Source: Bin87 sp034420475
GTDB taxonomy: Bacteria; Chloroflexota; Dehalococcoidia; Lucifugimonadales; UBA3495
Direction: 5' to 3'
Length of the DNA: 64,000 nucleotides
Assembly: GCA_034420475.1 (NCBI GenBank)
Contig: DAOULH010000025.1
Location: 74,178-138,177, forward strand
Below, piece after piece: positions 1 through 7,675 of the stretch. The notes under the pieces were generated by a model. It worked only from the letters and a program-made list of their open reading frames with translations, had not been told where the DNA came from and searched no databases. A program made the position numbers and the translations under genes. How positions within the stretch are numbered: position 1 is the stretch's first letter; every line of letters begins with the position of its first letter.

Positions 1-243
1 ATCCTCCGGCGGCGAGCCGTGGGCTGAGAATACCACCAGGGAGCCGTCGGGAACCTCGTCAACCTCTTCCACCGTGATGGCCCCTTTCTGCTCCAGCTCA
101 GCCACGACGTAGGGGTTGTGCACGATCTGATGCTTGACGTAAACGGGAGGGCCGAACCGCTCCAGGCATTCCTCCACGACGTCGATGGCCCGCACCACGC
201 CGGCGCAGAACCCTCTGGGGGAACTCAATATCACTTCAACCAT
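1..243 (-). CDS. ispH: IspH/LytB, 4-hydroxy-3-methylbut-2-enyl diphosphate reductase (N-terminal part, cut by window edge)
   Basis: The minus strand reads an 81-codon N-terminus starting at an ATG whose complement is at 241-243 and running off the window at base 1. It begins MVEVILSSPRGFCAGVVRAI, the signature N-terminus of IspH, with the first [4Fe-4S] ligand cysteine at residue 13. The region near residues 70-78 (FSAHGSPPE) matches the conserved FSAHG segment. IspH makes IPP and DMAPP in the last step of the methylerythritol phosphate isoprenoid pathway. The two later cluster cysteines lie outside the window, so completeness cannot be judged. Confidence 0.92.
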   Translation of the reverse strand, partial: MVEVILSSPRGFCAGVVRAIDVVEECLERFGPPVYVKHQIVHNPYVVAELEQKGAITVEEVDEVPDGSLVVFSAHGSPPED

Positions 244-348
244 CTTGTAGTCCTCTCGCAGTGCACCTTCGCCCCTGCGGCCCACGATCCCTCGAATGCT
301 CATTCAGTATTTCCTGCTTATCTTTGCTCGTGCGTGTCAATATCGTCT

Positions 349-1524
349 CTAGGCGTTGTCCGGCTCCCAGCCCCAGGGCCTTGGCCCCCAACCGGCTTCG
401 AACACCTCGCCCTGCTTCACGGACAACACGGGAGTTACCGCCCGTTCCGACTGCCGGCCGTTGCCCAGCACGTCGTAAACCACCCAATCGCCGTCCTGGA
501 TGTCCAGCACCGAAACGTCGGCTTGCTTGCCGACTTCCAGGCTGCCCAGGCGCTCTTCTTCGCCGATAGCCCGCGCCGGATTGATGGTGCACATCTCCAC
601 CACCCGGTCCAGGGTGAAGCCCATGGCCAGGAAGCGGGTCATCATTTCGGTCATGCTGTGGACGGTGCGGATGCGGCCGGGCACGGTGAGGTCGGTGCTG
701 ATGCAGTGGGGTTCCACGCCCTGGTCCAGCACTCGCTCGCCGATGTCGAAGCTGAAGTTGGCGCGCCCGTGGGCGGTGTCCAGCCAGACCCCGCGCTCAT
801 GGGCCTCGCGCGCCTCGGGCACCAGGTTGCCGTCACTGTCCAGCACGCCGCCCGGGTTGGCGGTGAAGAAGTGAGTGACAATGTCTCCCGGCTCCATGAG
901 GGGCAGCAGATCCCGGATCACCTCGGCGGGATAGCGTTTTTCGGTGTCGCCGATGTGCACCATGAGCCGCACGCCGGCCTCCCGGGCCGCGCGCTTGGCC
1001 AGGCGGGGCATCTCCATACCCATGATCTCCAGGGCGGGAGAAACCATGCGGGCCTTGATGCCTCGAATGGTTCCGTTGCTCTCCTCGACTACCTGTATGG
1101 TTCTTTCGAGGTCGATGCTGCTGGGCGAGAAGATGTCCGGCGTGGTGGCCAACCCCGTGCGACAGATGTGCAGGAAGGGGATGACCTCGGTGGCGTTGTT
1201 GGGAATGATGTGCGCCGGGAAACCGCCGTAGGTGTCGCAGCCGCTGCTGCCGGCGTCCACCATGGTGGTGACGCCGGCGCGGACGCCGCCCACGTCGGCG
1301 TTGACGCCGTTGCCGTTGACGCCCTCGTACACATGGGTGTGCAGGTCGATCAGGCCAGGGGTGACGTATCTGCCGCGCACCTCGACCACGCGGGAAGCCT
1401 CGTCGGCCGAGATGTCGGCGGCGACGGCGGCGATCTTGCCGTCGGTGATGGCGACGTCGTAAGCGCCGTTCAGGTTCTGCGTGGGATCGATTACCGTGCC
1501 GCCTTTGATGAGCAGGTCGTACAT
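349..1524 (-). CDS. Amidohydrolase/deacetylase-family metallohydrolase (dihydroorotase-like)
   Basis: The 391-residue product has the amidohydrolase fold signatures. The N-terminal beta-sandwich segment MYDLLIKGGTVIDP is followed by PGLIDLHTH with metal ligands His62 and His64. Further candidate ligands are a Lys in RGIKARM (possibly carboxylated), His in MVHIGD, His in LDTAHGR and Asp in CISTDL. The C-terminus returns to the sandwich (GSLEVGKQADVSVLD). The start at 1524 is chosen because GGAGGGACC lies just upstream and the residues before it are not family-like. The exact substrate (a cyclic amide or N-acyl compound) cannot be read from sequence. It is divergent from the XRE gene at 1595 and shares a 70-bp intergenic gap with it. 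Confidence 0.85.
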   Translation of the reverse strand: MYDLLIKGGTVIDPTQNLNGAYDVAITDGKIAAVAADISADEASRVVEVRGRYVTPGLIDLHTHVYEGVNGNGVNADVGGVRAGVTTMVDAGSSGCDTYGGFPAHIIPNNATEVIPFLHICRTGLATTPDIFSPSSIDLERTIQVVEESNGTIRGIKARMVSPALEIMGMEMPRLAKRAAREAGVRLMVHIGDTEKRYPAEVIRDLLPLMEPGDIVTHFFTANPGGVLDSDGNLVPEAREAHERGVWLDTAHGRANFSFDIGERVLDQGVEPHCISTDLTVPGRIRTVHSMTEMMTRFLAMGFTLDRVVEMCTINPARAIGEEERLGSLEVGKQADVSVLDIQDGDWVVYDVLGNGRQSERAVTPVLSVKQGEVFEAGWGPRPWGWEPDNA

Positions 1525-1594
1525 GGGTGGGTCCCTCCAAATGGTACGATTAGTCGCTAGACGCTGCCTGTAACCGCCAACAGAATACCGGATT

Positions 1595-2416
1595 ATGAGC
1601 ATTGCTGGCAAACTGGTATTCGGCAACAATGTTCGCCGATTGCGCGAATCTCTGGGAATGACTCAGGAGAATCTTGCCGAGTTTGCGGGGTTGGATCGAT
1701 CATACATCGGCGGCATTGAGCGTGGGGAGCGCAACCCAGCCTTAACCGCCATCTTGCAGTTGGCATCGGCGTTGGGAATTGAGCCAGGGCGTCTTTTCGA
1801 GGGTATTGGCGAAAATACGCCGGACGTGATGCGCTCGATACTGGCCCGATGGAATTTCACCGATGAAGAACTGACACAGCTGATAGACAGCAACCCAAGT
1901 TTAAGGGGAATGGTGCTCGGATACTTGGCCGAGATGAAATTGGAACGTCTCTGGTTATCGGACCCAAGGTTTTCAGAAGTGTCCAAGCACGATGATCATG
2001 ACCGTGCACACCACAATGACCGAGTGGCTGTTTATAAGGGAAGGGGGTTCACCCTGGAGTCGAAATCTCTCCAGACTTCTACGGTTCAGAGAACCCCAGA
2101 AGGTTGGATCGGCAAGGCCCAAGTGGACGCGAGTGACCGTCGTGAGATAGCGTTCCCTGATGGGAGTGTCGTGAGCACTACTTGCCTGCTGCGTGGAGAT
2201 TTCGACGTACTGGCCGTTAACCTGTTCGCTTTCGGTGATGAATGGCGCTTTTCGTTCGCCAAGAACTCAGATTTACCTGCGTCTAGATACTCTCGGTACA
2301 CGGAGTACCAGAGGCAGCATTTGCTGGCTACTATGGTGGACGTGTCATGGCCACCCCGACCTCCGTTCCGGGCTGACCTTTTTGAGCTACTGGACGAGAT
2401 GATAAGTCAAGATTAG
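1595..2416 (+). CDS. XRE helix-turn-helix protein fused to a putative restriction endonuclease domain
   Basis: The protein is 273 aa. Residues 9-68 form a canonical XRE helix-turn-helix (TQENLAEFAGLDRSYIGGIE). The C-terminal half, residues about 140-272, has a candidate PD-(D/E)xK core, with E155-S-K157 in FTLESKSLQ, then WIGKAQVDASDRREI and FDVLAVNLFAF. The stop lies six bases before the stop of an opposing DNA methyltransferase gene, which is the arrangement of a restriction-modification system. I infer that the protein combines controller and nuclease functions; the nuclease assignment rests on motif shape and context only. Base composition is clearly lower in G+C than the flanking genes, which suggests horizontal acquisition. 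No strong Shine-Dalgarno is visible before the ATG, as is common for leaderless controller genes. Confidence 0.7.
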   Translation: MSIAGKLVFGNNVRRLRESLGMTQENLAEFAGLDRSYIGGIERGERNPALTAILQLASALGIEPGRLFEGIGENTPDVMRSILARWNFTDEELTQLIDSNPSLRGMVLGYLAEMKLERLWLSDPRFSEVSKHDDHDRAHHNDRVAVYKGRGFTLESKSLQTSTVQRTPEGWIGKAQVDASDRREIAFPDGSVVSTTCLLRGDFDVLAVNLFAFGDEWRFSFAKNSDLPASRYSRYTEYQRQHLLATMVDVSWPPRPPFRADLFELLDEMISQD

Positions 2417-2422
2417 TCAGAT

Positions 2423-3187
2423 TCAGCGGGATCGAACCGGAGATTTCTCAAAGACTAAAAAATAAGAGTGATTCTTCCGCGCATGGTTCTGCTTCTTGAT
2501 GCGACTGACACCCGGTTTGTTTGGCCTGACCACAACAAACAGGTCCTTGCAATAAAACCCCATCTGAGCGTATTCGTTGATTATCTCGACGTGCGTTAGG
2601 TGCTGTCGGTTGGCGCTTACTTCGTCCTGGCACTTAACAATCAGGACGCCCTTACTACGCAATACGCGATAAGCTTCGGTGCCTGATTGCTTGTACATTT
2701 CGAGCACGGCTCCATGCCATTTTGCGCCGTTGGAAGCAGGTTCTTCGCTACCGTTTGAGTAGTGATCTCTAAAAGCCTTGTGAGTGCCACCGCCTGCTTT
2801 CTCTGAGTCGTTCTTCCGGTAGAACCCTTCCATATAAGGCGGATCTAACACGACACAATCTAACGAGTCGTCGCCGTATGGGAGTTCGCGGCAGTCTGTG
2901 CCGTCCGCTATGTCAGACGTGAACAGGGTATAATCCGTTGCTTGTACCTGCCGCCAGAATGACCCTTTTCCATAGGTAACGTCGGCGATGATCGATCCGG
3001 TGGGGACATGGAGTTTTAGTATCTCAGGAAAAACGTCGGCATTGTTGCCAACATGGGCGGAGAGCACCAACCGAGTAGTGGCTTGTCCCGACGGTGACCT
3101 ACGCCTCTTGAGCGGCGCATCAGCAGTGATGCCGTCCTGATCTGGGGCAACTTGGGCGAAAAGGTCGGCAAAGGCGGGCGTAGACAT
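2423..3187 (-). CDS. Site-specific DNA methyltransferase (amino-MTase, DPPY motif)
   Basis: The 254-aa product carries a SAM-binding motif I-like segment (IIADVTYGKGSFWRQV, about residues 66-81) followed by catalytic motif IV, DPPYMEGFY. The DPPY form indicates methylation of an exocyclic amino group (m6A or m4C). The downstream VLRSKGVLIVKCQDE fits the following core strand. An ATG at 3187 is preferred over the one at 3196 because GGAGG lies nine bases before it, while it abuts the earlier ATG. It converges with the XRE-nuclease gene at 1595-2416 and probably protects the host from it. The recognition sequence cannot be inferred. The G+C content is low compared with neighbours. Confidence 0.85.
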   Translation of the reverse strand: MSTPAFADLFAQVAPDQDGITADAPLKRRRSPSGQATTRLVLSAHVGNNADVFPEILKLHVPTGSIIADVTYGKGSFWRQVQATDYTLFTSDIADGTDCRELPYGDDSLDCVVLDPPYMEGFYRKNDSEKAGGGTHKAFRDHYSNGSEEPASNGAKWHGAVLEMYKQSGTEAYRVLRSKGVLIVKCQDEVSANRQHLTHVEIINEYAQMGFYCKDLFVVVRPNKPGVSRIKKQNHARKNHSYFLVFEKSPVRSR

Positions 3188-3204
3188 GGCTGGCATCCTC
3201 CAGC

Positions 3205-3294
3205 GCTGGCGTCCGGCAGTTTAGGGATTAGCTCCAGGCAATCCCCTTCGAAAACACCAGTTTGAGTGACGTCTATCGTTTTCAGTTCGGTCAT
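3205..3294 (-). pseudogene. Remnant N-terminus of a second DNA methyltransferase
   Basis: An ATG at 3294 on the minus strand opens a reading frame of about 30 family-like residues that includes VFEGDCLELIPKLPDAS. This matches the GDCLEhLxxLPDxSVD segment that directly precedes DPPY in beta-class amino-methyltransferases. The similarity then stops and the frame runs out of register under the start of the intact methyltransferase at 3187. I read it as a fragment left by a deletion or gene replacement. A short translated leader peptide is the alternative. Confidence 0.5.
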
Positions 3295-3402
3295 GGCTCG
3301 AAGGATCTTCGGGACTGTGATTTCGTGGCGATGATAAATTGACAGTCTCTATTGACGCAAGGGGAGAATGTCAGCAATCTGGCGGCCTCTTCGCCGATGC
3401 CC

Positions 3403-3408
3403 TATACT
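3403..3408 (+). promoter_or_regulatory. Candidate -10 element (TATACT) upstream of gamma-glutamyltransferase
   Basis: TATACT followed by GCC lies 57 bases before the ATG at 3466. It resembles the TATAAT-nGCC boxes before other genes in the window. No convincing -35 is visible. Confidence 0.3.
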
Positions 3409-3465
3409 GCCGGCCAGTAAACACGGCAGTATTTTCCTGCGGATTCACCGCGAAGGCAGGTTGTT

Positions 3466-5217
3466 ATGCCCATCGGACTCAGAAGCTACCGCCCCCTGGT
3501 GGGCGGTGTCACCCACATGGTCAGCACCGGTCACTACCTGGCTACTGCGGCCGGCTACCGGATTCTCGAGCACGGCGGCAACGCCATTGACGCCGGCGTG
3601 GCGGCCGGCATCGTGATCAACGTGACGCTGCCCCAGTACACTAGCTTTGGCGGCGTGGCTCCCATCATCATCCACCACGCCGAGTCCGGCGACACCAGGG
3701 AAATCAGCGGCCTGGGTCGTTGGCCGGCCGAGGCGTCCATCGACTATTTCCGGCGCGAACACGGCGGCGACATACCCCACGGGGTGATGCGCACCGTAAC
3801 GCCGGCCGCGCCGGACGCCTGGCTCACCGCGCTGAGCCGGTACGGCACCATGACCTTCGAGCAAGTGGTCACGCCGGCGCTGGAACTGGCCTCCCACGGC
3901 TTCCCGATCCCGGCCACGCTGCACCGCGCCCTGGTCAGCAGCGGCGACAACATCATCCTCGACGAAGGAGATACCAGCCAGTGGGCCAGTACCATGGAGA
4001 TCTTCTACCCCAACGGCAAGGCCCTGGGCGTCGGCGATCTCCTGGTGCAGTCTGACCTGGCCCGCACCTTCCGGCGCATGATCGACGCGGAGCGCGCCGC
4101 AGCCGGGCAAGGCCGTGAGGCCGCCATACGGAAAGCCCGAGACTTGTTTTACAAGGGTGACATTGCCGAGGAGATGGTCGCGTTCATCCGGAGCCAGGGC
4201 GGATGGCTGTCCATGAGCGACCTGGCGGCCTTCTCCGTGGGGGTGGACGCTCCGCCAATGATCGACTACAAGGGCATCGACGTGTACGCCTGCGGGCCGT
4301 GGTGCCAGGGGCCGATGAACCTCCACGCCCTGCGCATCCTGGAAGGCTGCGACCTCCAGGGAATGGGCCACAACTCCGCCGAGTATATCCACACCGTGCT
4401 GGAGGCTCTCAAGCTGGCTTTCGCCGACCGTCACGCCTATTACGGCGACCCCGATTTCGTGGACGTGCCCATGGCCGGCCTGCTCTCCCGCGAATATGCG
4501 GAGATACGACGCAAGGAGATCGACCTCCGCCGGGCCCACCCCGAGATGCCCGACGCCGGAGATCCCTGGGCGTTCCAGGCGGGCAGCGGTCACGCGGCCC
4601 GCAAACCGGAGCCGGTGGCCGGCCCGTTGTCCGCTGACACCTCGTACATCTGCGCGGTGGACCGCTGGGGCAACGCTTTCTCGGCCACGCCCAGCGACGG
4701 GTTCGGCGGAGCGCCCATCGTGCCGGGCCTGGGGTTCATGGTGTCGGCTCGTGGCGCGCAGAACTGGCTGGATGAAGACCACCCCGCCGGCCTCGCCCCC
4801 GGGAAACGGCCGCGCCTGACTCCTAATCCGGCCATGGCGTTCAAGGACGGCAAGCCGTGGATGCCCTTCGGAACGCCGGGCGGCGACGTGCAGCCCCAGT
4901 CCATGGTGCAACTGTTCCTGAACGTCGCCGAATTCGGCATGGATGTGCAGCAGGCCATTGAGGCTCCCCGCGCCTCCACCTGGAGCTTCCCCAACTCTTT
5001 CTGGCCGCACGCCTACCGTCCCGGCCTGGTGGGTGTCGAATCCCGCATCGAACCGTCCGTAGTGGACGACCTGCGGAAACGCGGCCACGACGTCGACGTG
5101 TGGAACGAGTGGACGCCACGGATGGGTTCGCTGTGCGCCATCGAGATTGATCGTGAGCGCGGCAGCCTGTTCGGCGGCGCCGACCTGCGGCGGGACGGCT
5201 ACGCCATGGGGCGGTAG
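3466..5217 (+). CDS. Gamma-glutamyltransferase family protein
   Basis: The 583-aa protein is colinear with gamma-glutamyltranspeptidases: VSTGHYLATAAGYRILEHGG and NAIDAGVAAG near residues 19-48, a large-subunit helical part, and the autoprocessing/nucleophile threonine at T392 in SADTSYICAVD. The small-subunit motif follows (WGNAFSATPSDGFG), then PGKRPRLTPNPA and GTPGGDVQPQ. These enzymes are Ntn hydrolases that self-cleave before Thr and transfer or hydrolyse gamma-glutamyl groups. No signal peptide is present, unlike most periplasmic homologues, so a cytoplasmic role is likely, for example in turnover of gamma-glutamyl or related amides. The ATG at 3466 is preceded by a weak AGG. Confidence 0.88.
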   Translation: MPIGLRSYRPLVGGVTHMVSTGHYLATAAGYRILEHGGNAIDAGVAAGIVINVTLPQYTSFGGVAPIIIHHAESGDTREISGLGRWPAEASIDYFRREHGGDIPHGVMRTVTPAAPDAWLTALSRYGTMTFEQVVTPALELASHGFPIPATLHRALVSSGDNIILDEGDTSQWASTMEIFYPNGKALGVGDLLVQSDLARTFRRMIDAERAAAGQGREAAIRKARDLFYKGDIAEEMVAFIRSQGGWLSMSDLAAFSVGVDAPPMIDYKGIDVYACGPWCQGPMNLHALRILEGCDLQGMGHNSAEYIHTVLEALKLAFADRHAYYGDPDFVDVPMAGLLSREYAEIRRKEIDLRRAHPEMPDAGDPWAFQAGSGHAARKPEPVAGPLSADTSYICAVDRWGNAFSATPSDGFGGAPIVPGLGFMVSARGAQNWLDEDHPAGLAPGKRPRLTPNPAMAFKDGKPWMPFGTPGGDVQPQSMVQLFLNVAEFGMDVQQAIEAPRASTWSFPNSFWPHAYRPGLVGVESRIEPSVVDDLRKRGHDVDVWNEWTPRMGSLCAIEIDRERGSLFGGADLRRDGYAMGR

Positions 5218-5239
5218 CCTCTGAACGCTCTGACTTTGG

Positions 5240-5262
5240 CGGGGTGAATGATGTTCACCCCG
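5240..5262. promoter_or_regulatory. Perfect palindrome upstream of hicBA (operator or hairpin)
   Basis: Two exact 9-base arms (CGGGGTGAA and TTCACCCCG) flank a 5-base spacer, centred about 40 bases before the hicB start. HicB antitoxins usually autoregulate by binding such operators. The site could instead be a hairpin ending the upstream transcript, but no T-run follows it. Confidence 0.5.
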
Positions 5263-5291
5263 CGTACTGCGCTGCTGTGGAGGATGGCGGA

Positions 5292-5621
5292 ATGGTTACG
5301 AGAACCGACCAGTCGGAGTTGCCGAAAGACGACGCAATGCCCCAGGCCGAGGAGTTTGAGGTACTGCTGCTGTCCTGTTCCGAGGAAACCGGATATGCAG
5401 TGTTCGTGCCCGCGCTGCCGGGCTGCGCGTCGCAAGGCGAAGACTGGGACGAAGCCCTGTACATGATTCAGGACGCAATCGAACTCTTTTTGGAAGTTGC
5501 TGAGCGTCCCCAAGTGGATGTGGCCGCTGAAACAGAACAGATTAAGCGGGATTGGGAGCCGCAGGGTTACTTGGTAGAGTCTGCGCAGGTGTGGGTTAAC
5601 TGCGATGCCGGTTCCGATTAG
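5292..5621 (+). CDS. hicB: HicB-family antitoxin
   Basis: The 109-aa protein has the HicB-type partial RNase H-like fold signature: EVLLLSCSEETGYAVFVPAL followed by PGCASQGEDWDEALYMIQDA, the GCxSxGxTxxEAxxNxxEA pattern. It would neutralise the HicA mRNA interferase and repress its own promoter. I chose the ATG at 5292 because GGAGG lies eight bases upstream. The earlier ATG at 5244 falls inside the palindromic operator. The stop overlaps the start of hicA by 17 bases, so the two are translationally coupled, with antitoxin first (the reverse of the classical hicAB order). Confidence 0.75.
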   Translation: MVTRTDQSELPKDDAMPQAEEFEVLLLSCSEETGYAVFVPALPGCASQGEDWDEALYMIQDAIELFLEVAERPQVDVAAETEQIKRDWEPQGYLVESAQVWVNCDAGSD

Positions 5622-5937
5622 GAACGTGACATTCGCGGAAGCTCTAGCTGTCTTGCGCCGGTACGGATTCCGGATAGTCAGCGAGCGAGCCAGTCGCCGA
5701 AGACGTGGTCGGGGCAGTCATGTCAATATGACCAACGGCGTTGTCACCATCACACTCACCGATTGGGGCAGCGTTCCGATAAATGCCGCTTTGTTAGGCA
5801 GAGAAATAGAACGGGCCGGCATAGATATAACCGCTTTCCTCTGGGCCTTGGGCCGACATAACCGGCGGGGGCACCCGGCGCCCCGGGGCTGGCGTCCCGG
5901 TATGCCGGTTCCGGAAGGGGAGCGGGACCGGAGTTGA
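5605..5937 (+). CDS. hicA: HicA-family mRNA interferase toxin
   Basis: The 110-aa product begins VTFAEALAVLRRYGFRIVSE and has the catalytic-type GSH triplet in RGSHVNMT, the dsRBD-like HicA motif. It then has TDWGSVPINAALLGREIERA and IDITAFLWAL, as in HicA. A basic and proline-rich tail of about 30 residues extends beyond the usual HicA length. It would cleave mRNA independently of the ribosome when free of HicB. It overlaps hicB by 17 bases. The family is fairly clear from motif order, but the inserted Arg-rich segment (RRRRGRG) before GSH is unusual. Confidence 0.7.
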   Translation: MPVPIRNVTFAEALAVLRRYGFRIVSERASRRRRGRGSHVNMTNGVVTITLTDWGSVPINAALLGREIERAGIDITAFLWALGRHNRRGHPAPRGWRPGMPVPEGERDRS

Positions 5938-5960
5938 GGCAACCCCAACACGCAGGCTCA

Positions 5961-6494
5961 ATGATGAACAGCCGGCAAGCCATCGCCGAACTGGTGCGCC
6001 CGCATATTCATCGCGGGCGGTTTGTCCTGGAGGACAACCGGACCATCGACTGGTACGTCAATGGGCGTGCATTCATGCTCACACCGGAGGGGAGTATTCT
6101 GGCCGGGCGGATCATCGGCAACATGCTGGCCGACGAGGTGCGTTGCATCGGCGGACCGGCAACGGCGGCAATCCCCGTGGTGGCCGCGGTGGTACATCAA
6201 TCCGGCGTGCCGCGCACCGGGTTCTACGTGCGAGCCGAGGCCAAGGCATACGGGATGCTCAACCGGATCGAAGGCAACCTCGAGCCCCAGGTGGCAGTTG
6301 TGGACGACACTTGCTACACCGGCGATTCGCTCATCCGGTGCATCCGGGCCGTGGAGGAAGCGGGCTCGGTGGTCAGGCAGGTTGTGGCCGTGTTTGACCG
6401 GGGGGACGGCGGCGAGCGCATTCGTGAGCTGGGCTACGACTACCGGTTCGTGCTGAGGATTGAGAACGGCCAGCCCGTACTGCCCTCCCGTTGA
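5961..6494 (+). CDS. Orotate phosphoribosyltransferase-like PRTase
   Basis: The 177-aa product contains a phosphoribosyltransferase PRPP loop, VAVVDDTCYTGDSL, and an upstream YVRAEAKAYGML segment corresponding to the catalytic (R/K)xxAKxxG loop of OPRTases. The N-terminus MMNSRQAIAELVRPHIHRGR followed by a short beta hairpin is PyrE-like. PyrE converts orotate and PRPP to OMP in pyrimidine synthesis. The protein is shorter than typical PyrE (about 200 aa), so another PRTase role is possible. The start is uncertain: a TTG at 5934 overlaps the hicA stop, whereas ATGs at 5961 and 5964 give a more natural N-terminus. Confidence 0.65.
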   Translation: MMNSRQAIAELVRPHIHRGRFVLEDNRTIDWYVNGRAFMLTPEGSILAGRIIGNMLADEVRCIGGPATAAIPVVAAVVHQSGVPRTGFYVRAEAKAYGMLNRIEGNLEPQVAVVDDTCYTGDSLIRCIRAVEEAGSVVRQVVAVFDRGDGGERIRELGYDYRFVLRIENGQPVLPSR

Positions 6495-6549
6495 CCTCTC
6501 TGGGGCTTTTTTCGGGACAGTTCCGCAAGATTTGCCTTTGCCCCGAGCC

Positions 6550-6684
6550 CTCATGCGTACCCGGTTTGTCATCGCGAGGAGCGCAGCGACGTGGCGATCT
6601 CGTTCCCGCAGCAGCGTTCCTTGCCCCGACGAGATTGCCGCGCTGCGCTCGCAATGACAGTTTAGGCGAAGTGGTGCGCGTGAG
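6550..6684. repeat. Short-form palindromic MITE/REP-like element, copy 1
   Basis: The 91-bp core (6568-6658) begins GTCATCGCGAGGAGCGCAGC and ends GCGCTCGCAATGAC, an imperfect palindrome. It is flanked by arms CTCATGCGTACC and GTGCGCGTGAG that pair imperfectly. It lies in the gap between the PRTase and the cation-channel gene. The same core occurs at about eight other places in the window. Confidence 0.85.
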
Positions 6685-6778
6685 GGATTCCCGGCGATTG
6701 GTTGTTTGCCGCCACCAGGGGTTTGAGGCTCGGCTGCCGTAAAATGTGTGCGACTTTTCAACGCTGCAGCGCGGTCTC

Positions 6779-7609
6779 ATGAATCAACTGGTCAAAATCT
6801 CGGCGGGCCTGGTCAACTCCAGCTGGTTCGAGTATTTCATCATCGCCGTCATCATCGCCAACGGCGTTCTGCTGGGCCTGGAAACTATCGCGTCCATCGC
6901 TGACGCCTACGGACACTGGTTGGAGTTGGGAAACCAGATCGCCCTGGGGATCTTTATCGTTGAAGCCGTTCTCAAGATGGTAGCGTTGTGGCCGCGGATG
7001 CAGGACTATTTCCGGGACGGCTGGAACATCTTCGACTTCATGGTGATCGTCTTTGCCCTGATACCCGCCACCGGCCAGTTTGCGATGATCGCGCGGCTGG
7101 CGCGTTTGCTGCGCGTGGTGCGCCTGATCTCGGCGATACGGGACCTGCGGCTCATCGTGGCGGCCCTGGTGCGCTCCATTCCGAGCGTCGGCCACGTGAT
7201 CATGCTGATGAGCATCGTGGTGTACATCTACGCCATCATGGGCTTCCACCTCTTCCACCAGCACGATCCCGAGCACTGGGGCAGCCTGGCGATTTCGCTT
7301 CTCACCCTGTTCAACATCATCACGCTGGACGGCTGGACCGACGTCATGGATACTGCGATGCAGCGACATTCCTTGGCGTGGGTATATTTCGTCAGCTTTG
7401 TCGTGGTGGGCACCTTCGTGGTCATCAATCTGTTCATCGCCATTATCATCAACAGCCTGGACGAGACCAAGAGAGGCAATCTTCAGGAAGGGCTGGAGCC
7501 GGTCTCCCGGCAGGACCTGGTGCGCGAACTGCGAGCAACCCGGGAGACGCTCAAGCGCCTGGAAGAGCGGTTGAACGCGGATGATGCTGAGGACAAGGAC
7601 AATCGCTAG
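6779..7609 (+). CDS. Bacterial voltage-gated cation channel (NaChBac/CavMr-like, single-domain 6TM)
   Basis: The 276-aa protein has six predicted membrane segments. S1 begins near residue 17. S4 carries regularly spaced arginines (R106, R109, R112, R115) in IARLARLLRVVRLISAI. The pore helix and selectivity filter lie near residues 175-190, and S6 (FVVVGTFVVINLFIAIIINS) is followed by a C-terminal coiled coil (LRATRETLKRLEERL). Such proteins assemble as homotetramers. The filter reads TLDGWTD (182-188) instead of the sodium-channel TLESWS. A Gly at the fourth position plus two acidic residues is the pattern described for the calcium-selective CavMr. The start at 6779 is preferred over 6746 because it begins at the family-like N-terminus; neither has a strong ribosome site. 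Confidence 0.85.
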   Translation: MNQLVKISAGLVNSSWFEYFIIAVIIANGVLLGLETIASIADAYGHWLELGNQIALGIFIVEAVLKMVALWPRMQDYFRDGWNIFDFMVIVFALIPATGQFAMIARLARLLRVVRLISAIRDLRLIVAALVRSIPSVGHVIMLMSIVVYIYAIMGFHLFHQHDPEHWGSLAISLLTLFNIITLDGWTDVMDTAMQRHSLAWVYFVSFVVVGTFVVINLFIAIIINSLDETKRGNLQEGLEPVSRQDLVRELRATRETLKRLEERLNADDAEDKDNR

Positions 7610-7636
7610 CGCCGCCGAGCCGTTCCGCACTGGTGG

Positions 7637-7642
7637 TATCAT
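7637..7642 (+). promoter_or_regulatory. Candidate -10 element (TATCAT)
   Basis: TATCAT lies 33 bases before the GTG start at 7676 and is followed by TGGCC, similar to other putative -10 boxes in the window. No -35 is recognisable. Confidence 0.25.
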
Positions 7643-7675
7643 TGGCCCGAACCACCCCAAATTGGAGGGATTGAC

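Noticed and set aside
118..1560. A 480-codon open frame antisense to the amidohydrolase gene
   Set aside because: It lies opposite a clear family member, has His/Val/Gly-rich composition typical of high-GC shadow frames, and has no ribosome site.
3445..5088. A 547-codon frame antisense to gamma-glutamyltransferase
   Set aside because: Shadow of the conserved gene on the other strand, with no domain character.
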